DNA of 37,811 nt from DASWED01 sp036394995. GTDB taxonomy: Bacteria; Actinomycetota; UBA4738; JACQTL01. The translations under genes and the position numbers were made by a program. Positions within the stretch are counted from its first letter, which is position 1; each line of letters starts with the position of its first letter. The stretch lies in NCBI GenBank assembly GCA_036394995.1, contig DASWED010000095.1, positions 1-37,811 on the forward strand, given 5' to 3'. Of the stretch, positions 34,057 through 37,811 are shown one piece after another. A model generated the notes under the pieces. The model ran no database searches, was not told the origin of the DNA, and worked only from the letters and a program-made list of their open reading frames with translations.

Positions 34057-34740
34057 ATGAACACGAGAATGGCCCGGCCGCTGGAGCGGTTCGCCTGGAT
34101 CCTGGTGATCCTGATGCTGTCGGGGGGGACTGCGTACGCCCTCGACGGGAAGAACACGGTCTTCACCGACGACATCGTGAACGACGAGGTGAAGACCGCT
34201 GACATCGGGGACGGTCAGGTGCGAAGCATCGACGTCGCCAACGACACGACCCGGTTCGCGTTGCGCGGCGTCGACGTGAAGGACGGGTCCCTGAGCGGCG
34301 CGGACATCGCCGAGGCGACGCTCGACCGCGTGCCGGAGGCCGAAGTGGCCGTGCAGGGAGGGGTCGGGCGCGTCATCCAGGGGCAGGGGTGCGACCCGGA
34401 GTCTGCGGATCGCATCACCTGCGCGGTGGTGAGCATGTCGATCCTCGCCCCCGGCCGGGTGCTCCTCATCGGCCGAGTCAGGGCGATCACCGACAACGGC
34501 GAGGCGGTCGGCTACGGCGAGTGCAACTTCGGGACGAACTTCTCGGGCCCGATCCTCTCGTCGACTGTCGAGATCTTCACCGACAACACCACGCTGGCGC
34601 AGGTCCCGCTCGTCGCGGTCACCACCGTGATCGATCCGGCGGACGTGTCGTTCGGGATCGACTGCAACGAGGAGACCATCGCGGGCGGCATCCATTACGA
34701 CTTCATCTCGCTGGTCGCGGTGGTCCTGTCCGCGAACTGA
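34057..34740 (+). CDS. Unknown secreted or membrane-anchored protein (227 aa)
   Basis: An exported protein with an N-terminal hydrophobic segment (FAWILVILMLSGGTAYA). An Asp/Val-rich repeat-like part follows (DDIVNDEVKTADIGDGQVRS, then IDVANDT, GVDVKDGSLSGADIAE), seen in many actinobacterial surface proteins. The C-terminal beta-rich domain contains three to four Cys (GCDPESADRITCAV; GECNFGTNFSGP; SFGIDCNEE) and ends in ISLVAVVLSAN. Function unknown. The ATG at 34057 follows GGGAGGGAG. A diverged copy of its last 39 residues is found at 36287-36406. Confidence 0.75.
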   Translation: MNTRMARPLERFAWILVILMLSGGTAYALDGKNTVFTDDIVNDEVKTADIGDGQVRSIDVANDTTRFALRGVDVKDGSLSGADIAEATLDRVPEAEVAVQGGVGRVIQGQGCDPESADRITCAVVSMSILAPGRVLLIGRVRAITDNGEAVGYGECNFGTNFSGPILSSTVEIFTDNTTLAQVPLVAVTTVIDPADVSFGIDCNEETIAGGIHYDFISLVAVVLSAN

Positions 34741-34790
34741 CGCCTCGGCGGATCCTCAGGGGCCTGCATCGGGACGCTTGGCGGGGACGC

Positions 34791-34922
34791 TATGCTGCCC
34801 GGTCATGGACCTCCACTCGATGGAGGCCGATGTCCGAGCGCTCTCCCCTGCCGGGGGATCCGTGCGGGTGAGGAGTTTGTGGGACGGTCCGCGGGCGGAA
34901 TCCTTCCCACGCCTCACCGCGG
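34791..34922 (+). pseudogene. Possible 5' fragment of a leaderless gene
   Basis: TATGCT at 34791-34796 and an ATG eight bases later (34805) closely match the arrangement before the DinB-like gene at 36482-36498. From that ATG a frame begins MDLHSMEADVRALSPAGGSV and stays open, but after about 39 codons it enters the reversed copy of the 33447 gene. The start is therefore probably a truncated gene head. The parent gene is not identifiable. Confidence 0.35.
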
Positions 34923-34994
34923 CAGATCCCCAGCTCGGCCCGGGCCTTCGCGGAGCGCTCCAGTTGTTCCGAGATCCCGTCGCCGACCGTGAGC
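34923..34994 (-). pseudogene. Truncated copy of the 3' end of the 33447-33806 gene
   Basis: 72 bases matching 33448-33519 at 68 positions. On the minus strand it encodes LTVGDGISEQLERSAKARAE, compared with LTVGDGITEQLERSAKVRAE in the intact gene. The stop codon TGA is lost (TGC), either by mutation or because the copy ends there. The rest of the gene is missing: the sequence runs directly into the leader of the PQQ dehydrogenase gene. Confidence 0.8.
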
Positions 34995-35051
34995 CGATGC
35001 GCGAACCCGAGACATCGGGGAGAATGCCGACCACGACCCGCAGGAGTGGCT

Positions 35052-36146
35052 ATGCGACGAGTCATGGCGATCGGAGCGGCCCTTGCCGTGTTGGTGGTGA
35101 CGGCGGGAGCGGGCGCCCAGGCGGGGCCCAGCGATCCGGGAGGGATTGGCGCGGTCCCGGTGGCCACCGGCCTTGCCTTCCCCGCGGCGTTCACGCTCGC
35201 GCCGGACGGTAGGATCTTCTACGGGGAGCGGTTCACGGGGGAGATCCGCATCTACGATCCAGACACGGGCTCGGACAGCCTGTTCGCCACCATCCCCGCC
35301 ATCTCCACGAGCGGGGAGCGGGGGCTCTTGGGGCTGGCGCTGCACCCGAACTACCCGAACCGACGGCTGGTGTACGCGTACGCCACACGGAACCTGGGCG
35401 GCGACCTCCGGAACCAGGTGATCCGGCTCAAGGATATCGGCGGCGTGGGGAGGCGCCCCCGGGTGATCTGGTCGGGCGACACGGTGGCGGGCACCGCCCA
35501 CGACGGGGGGCACATCGCGTTCGGCCCGGACCGAGCCCTGTACGCGATCGTCGGAGAGGGGGGGACTCCCAGCAACTCCCAGAATCTCACCAACAGCGCG
35601 GGCAAGATCCTCCGCATGACGGCCACCGGCGGGATCCCTTCGGACAACCCGTTCCCGGACAGCCGGATCTGGGTCTTTGGCATCCGGAACTCGTTCGGGT
35701 TCGGGTTCGATCCGGTGACCGGCTTCATGTGGGAAACGGAGAACGGCCCCCAATGCAACGACGAGCTCAACTTCATCGTCGGGGGGGCCAACTACGGTTG
35801 GGGACCGACCCAGACGTGCACGACCCCGCCACCGCCGCCCCAGAACACCAATCGGGACGGGCCGGACCCGGTGCTGCCGCAGGTGTGGTTCACCCCCACG
35901 ATCGCCCCCACGGGCATGGCGTTCTGCATGGGATGCGGGATCATCGACCAGGAGGGGAAGTTCCTGTTCGGCGCGTACAACGACCGGCAGATCCGCTCGG
36001 TGACGCTCTCGGCGGACCGGATGACCATCACCGGCGTCGGCGCGGTGTACACGCACTCGAGCCCGCCTCTGTCGATGGAACGCGGTCCCGACGGCACGGT
36101 GTACTTCAGCGACCCCTCGGGCATCTGGAAGCTCGTGCAGACATAG
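35052..36146 (+). CDS. Secreted PQQ-dependent aldose/sorbosone dehydrogenase-like protein
   Basis: A 364-aa exported six-bladed propeller of the soluble glucose dehydrogenase (GDH-B)/Asd family. The signal peptide (MAIGAALAVLVVTAGAGAQA) is followed by ATGLAFPAAFTLAPDGRIFY, GERGLLGLALHPNYPNRRLV, DGGHIAFGPDRALYAIVGEG, RNSFGFGFDPVTGFMWETEN and NFIVGGANYGWGPTQTC, all characteristic. The His in the DGGHIAFGPD segment is the expected catalytic base. It oxidises aldose sugars outside the membrane using PQQ, if active. Cys pairs (GPQCNDE, QTCTTPP, FCMGCGII) suggest disulfides. The ATG at 35052 has GGAG about nine bases upstream. The gene sits between two gene fragments and may have arrived with a DMT transporter piece. 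Confidence 0.85.
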   Translation: MRRVMAIGAALAVLVVTAGAGAQAGPSDPGGIGAVPVATGLAFPAAFTLAPDGRIFYGERFTGEIRIYDPDTGSDSLFATIPAISTSGERGLLGLALHPNYPNRRLVYAYATRNLGGDLRNQVIRLKDIGGVGRRPRVIWSGDTVAGTAHDGGHIAFGPDRALYAIVGEGGTPSNSQNLTNSAGKILRMTATGGIPSDNPFPDSRIWVFGIRNSFGFGFDPVTGFMWETENGPQCNDELNFIVGGANYGWGPTQTCTTPPPPPQNTNRDGPDPVLPQVWFTPTIAPTGMAFCMGCGIIDQEGKFLFGAYNDRQIRSVTLSADRMTITGVGAVYTHSSPPLSMERGPDGTVYFSDPSGIWKLVQT

Positions 36147-36152
36147 GGCCAG

Positions 36153-36296
36153 GTGCCCGAGCCGGACGACGTGCGCGACGAGCCCGATCGGGCCACGCTG
36201 GCGGCATTCCTTGCGCTCGTGGCGATCGCCGGCGGCAACGCCGTGGCGATCCGATCCGTCTCGTGCGACACGTGCGAGCTCGAGCCGCGACGGTGA
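36153..36296 (+). pseudogene. N-terminal fragment of an EamA/DMT-type transporter
   Basis: A GTG at 36153, six bases after the dehydrogenase stop, opens a 47-codon frame containing RATLAAFLALVAIAGGNAVA followed by IRSVSCDTCELEP. This resembles the first membrane helix and loop of EamA-family drug/metabolite transporters, which continue for about 300 aa. Here the frame stops at 36294-36296, where sequence homologous to the 34057 gene begins. It is therefore a truncated remnant. The family assignment is from pattern recognition of one helix and is not certain. Confidence 0.5.
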
Positions 36297-36406
36297 TCGG
36301 GGCGGCTTCCGTCTCGTTCGGGATCGACTGCAACGAGGACGACCTCGCGGGCGGGGTTCACTGCGACTTCATCTCGCTCATCTCGGTGGCCCTCTCGGCG
36401 AACTGA
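36287..36406 (+). pseudogene. C-terminal remnant of a 34057-type secreted protein
   Basis: 39 codons encode ATVIGAASVSFGIDCNEDDL, then AGGVHCDFISLISVALSAN and a stop. This aligns without gaps to the last 39 residues of the 34057-34740 gene at 27 identical positions; nucleotide identity is about 79 percent (92 of 117). Everything upstream of the Cys-containing strand is missing and no start is available. It overlaps the stop of the transporter fragment, which marks the junction near 36285. Confidence 0.8.
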
Positions 36407-36481
36407 GGCCCGTACTCTCACATTCCGACGGCCGTGTTCCCGGCCTCACCTCACCCATGCTGCAGCGCTCCCGCGGTTGAT

Positions 36482-36498
36482 TATGCTTCCCGGGCATG
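36482..36498 (+). promoter_or_regulatory. Leaderless promoter of the DinB-like gene
   Basis: TATGCT (36482-36487) lies eight bases before the ATG at 36496, so transcription should begin at or beside the start codon. No Shine-Dalgarno is present. No convincing -35 box is seen at 16-18 bases upstream. The same TATGCT-8-ATGGA arrangement is found at 34791-34809. Confidence 0.55.
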
Positions 36499-36993
36499 GA
36501 TCTCCTGGTGGAGTTCTTCCGGCACAACGCCATGATGAATGGACGGCTGGTGGAGGCCTGTCGCCAGCTCCCGGCCGAGCAGCTCGGGGCCACGGCCACC
36601 GGGACCTACGGGACCATCGGCGCCACCCTGGTCCACATCGCGAACGCCCAGGAGGGCTACGCGGCGCGGCTCCTGGACACCGAGCGGCCCGAGCGACTCC
36701 CGGAGGACCCGTTCCCCGGGTTCGAGGCCCTGGCGGAGCGGTTCGCCCACGGCGACGCCCGGCTCGAGGAGGCGGCGACGCAGGCCGGCCGGGATCGCCG
36801 GGTCCAGGTGACGGGTGACGACCCGCCGGGCACGTGGTGGATGCCCGTGTCGCTGTTCCTGCTGCAGGCGGTCAACCACGGCACCGAGCACCGCTCGCAG
36901 GTGGCCACGATCCTGACCCAGCTCGGGGTCGAGCCCCCCGAGATGGACGGCTGGGCCTACTTCTTCGCGAGCGGCCAGATGGTCGCGGTCTAG
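36496..36993 (+). CDS. DinB/YfiT-like four-helix metalloprotein
   Basis: A 165-aa protein of the DinB-like superfamily. The start DLLVEFFRHNAMMNGRLVEA, the first metal His in ATLVHIANAQEGY (about 45-57) and the pair in LLQAVNHGTEHRSQVATILT (NHGTEHR) are the typical three-His arrangement of a metal-binding helical bundle. Actinobacterial relatives act as thiol- or mycothiol-dependent transferases, or are uncharacterised; the reaction is unknown here. The length is normal for the family. It is preceded by a leaderless promoter and followed by a GNAT gene 26 bases downstream, probably in the same transcript. Confidence 0.82.
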   Translation: MDLLVEFFRHNAMMNGRLVEACRQLPAEQLGATATGTYGTIGATLVHIANAQEGYAARLLDTERPERLPEDPFPGFEALAERFAHGDARLEEAATQAGRDRRVQVTGDDPPGTWWMPVSLFLLQAVNHGTEHRSQVATILTQLGVEPPEMDGWAYFFASGQMVAV

Positions 36994-37019
36994 CCGGTCC
37001 GGCCGGGAGGTTGGCCCGA

Positions 37020-37592
37020 GTGGCGTTCGAGGCACACCCGGTCACGAAGGAACGGTGGCCCGATCTGGTCGAGCTGTTCGATCGGCCCATCGTCCGAACG
37101 TGCTTCTGCATGTTCTACCGCAAGACCGGAGCGGGCACCGGCGTCGGCCTGGAGAACCGGCGGGCGATGAAGGTCCTGGTGGATCGGGGCATCGTGCCGG
37201 GGCTCATCGGATACGAGAACGGCGCCCCGGTGGCATGGGTCTCGCTCGGGCCCCGAGAGGACTACGCGAAGCTCCGCCGGTCACCCGTCATGAAGCCCGT
37301 GGACGACCGACCGGTGTGGTCCATCGTGTGCTTCTTCGTCGACCGGGAGGCCCGCGGCCGGGGCCTGTCGGAGCGGATGCTCCGGGCGGCCGTGGACTAC
37401 GCACGGTCATGCGGCGCCCGCCTCGTGGAGGCGTATCCGGTGGACAGCGACGAACGAGGCCACCCGGATGCCATGTTCTTCGGCGTGAAGTCCATGTACG
37501 ACCGCGCCGGGTTCCGGGAAGTGGCCCGGCGGAGGCCCACCCGACCGGTGGTGCGCAAGGCGCTTCGGCCCGCAGGCTCCGCTGCACGGTGA
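37020..37592 (+). CDS. GNAT-family N-acetyltransferase
   Basis: A 190-aa acetyltransferase. The acetyl-CoA pyrophosphate-binding motif A is VDREARGRGLSERMLRAAVD (R-x-x-G-x-G form), preceded by strand WSIVCFFVD and followed by GARLVEAYPVD. The C-terminal MYDRAGFREVARR is the usual motif B end. The N-terminal part contains WPDLVELFDRPIVRTCFCMF, a subgroup feature with two closely spaced Cys. Substrate unknown. The GTG at 37020 follows GGGAGG at eight to nine bases. It is downstream of the DinB-like gene and convergent with the TetR gene. Confidence 0.82.
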   Translation: MAFEAHPVTKERWPDLVELFDRPIVRTCFCMFYRKTGAGTGVGLENRRAMKVLVDRGIVPGLIGYENGAPVAWVSLGPREDYAKLRRSPVMKPVDDRPVWSIVCFFVDREARGRGLSERMLRAAVDYARSCGARLVEAYPVDSDERGHPDAMFFGVKSMYDRAGFREVARRRPTRPVVRKALRPAGSAAR

Positions 37593-37631
37593 CCTCGCCG
37601 CCGGCCCCGAGTCGGACCGGCCCACCGACGT

Positions 37632-37811
37632 TCAGCGGTCGACGGAAGCAGGGGCGGCCATGGTGAGGAGCCTCTCGAGGCCGTCGAGGATCAGGTCGAG
37701 CCCGAACTCGAACTCGTCGCCGTAGTCGTAGCCGGGCTGGAGGACGTGCTCGATCGCCAGCTCGGCGAGGTACGGGTACTCCTCCGGGGGGAACTGCGCC
37801 AGGATCGCCTC
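37632..37811 (-). CDS. TetR-family regulator, C-terminal part (runs off the window)
   Basis: 59 codons plus a stop on the minus strand, open to the right edge. The peptide contains FPPEEYPYLAELAIEHVLQP and GDEFEFGLDLILDGLERLL, which match the C-terminal ligand-binding helices of TetR-type repressors (TetR_C family). The DNA-binding N-terminus lies beyond the window. Codon use is fully GC-rich in third positions, supporting a real gene. Confidence 0.7.
   Translation of the reverse strand, partial: EAILAQFPPEEYPYLAELAIEHVLQPGYDYGDEFEFGLDLILDGLERLLTMAAPASVDR

Noticed and set aside
34805..35212. Open frame starting MDLHSMEADV as a complete gene
   Set aside because: After about 39 codons it reads through the reversed pseudogene and then the PQQ dehydrogenase leader in the wrong frame, with Arg/Pro-rich residues. 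Only the start is noted as a possible fragment.

Overview
The window is very GC-rich, with GTG and TTG starts, densely overlapping genes, a complete mce operon and leaderless-looking promoters. This points to a member of the Actinomycetota. Nothing in it matches a cultivated genus I can name, so an uncultured soil or sediment actinobacterium is my best guess (inference).

Layout. (1) 1-1915 is a loosely packed left edge with two small unknown genes and a repeat-like non-coding stretch. (2) 1916-12277, minus strand, is a complete mce lipid-import operon: ATPase mkl, two YrbE/MlaE permeases, six Mce proteins A-F and an Mce-associated protein. Nearly every junction overlaps or is a few bases long. 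(3) 12373-16300 holds a divergent formyltetrahydrofolate cyclo-ligase-like gene, an acyl-CoA synthetase that could activate imported lipids, and a secreted BNR/Asp-box protein followed by a strong hairpin. (4) 16327-24755, minus strand, carries a large secreted PIG-L/LmbE deacetylase with carbohydrate-binding-like modules, then iolE, iolB, iolC, an iolD-like ThDP enzyme and a zinc alcohol dehydrogenase. (5) 24887-33321, plus strand, runs in one direction: a DeoR-type repressor, a GH4 glycosidase, a PfkB kinase, a complete sugar ABC importer (binding protein, two permeases, ATPase) and a GlmS-like SIS isomerase/deaminase lacking the glutaminase domain. (6) 33447-37811 contains an unknown cytosolic protein, an unknown secreted protein, a PQQ-type aldose/sorbosone dehydrogenase, a DinB-like protein, a GNAT acetyltransferase and the C-terminus of a TetR regulator. 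Degraded fragments of neighbouring genes lie between them.

The most interesting system is the divergent pair in regions 4 and 5. Both operons fire from one roughly 130-base intergenic region that holds three copies of TCGCACA, two of them within palindromes, presumably bound by the DeoR protein. One arm degrades inositol. The other imports a glycoside, may phosphorylate it, cleaves it with a GH4 enzyme whose CDSP motif resembles the phospho-glycosidase branch, and handles an amino sugar phosphate. With the secreted deacetylase, this suggests uptake and breakdown of an inositol glycoside, possibly an amino-sugar one such as glucosaminyl-inositol. That is an inference from gene content and needs testing.

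A second notable region is 34741-36500. It holds truncated copies of the two genes at 33447 and 34057, plus the N-terminus of an EamA/DMT transporter, flanking an intact PQQ dehydrogenase. It looks like a recombination scar.
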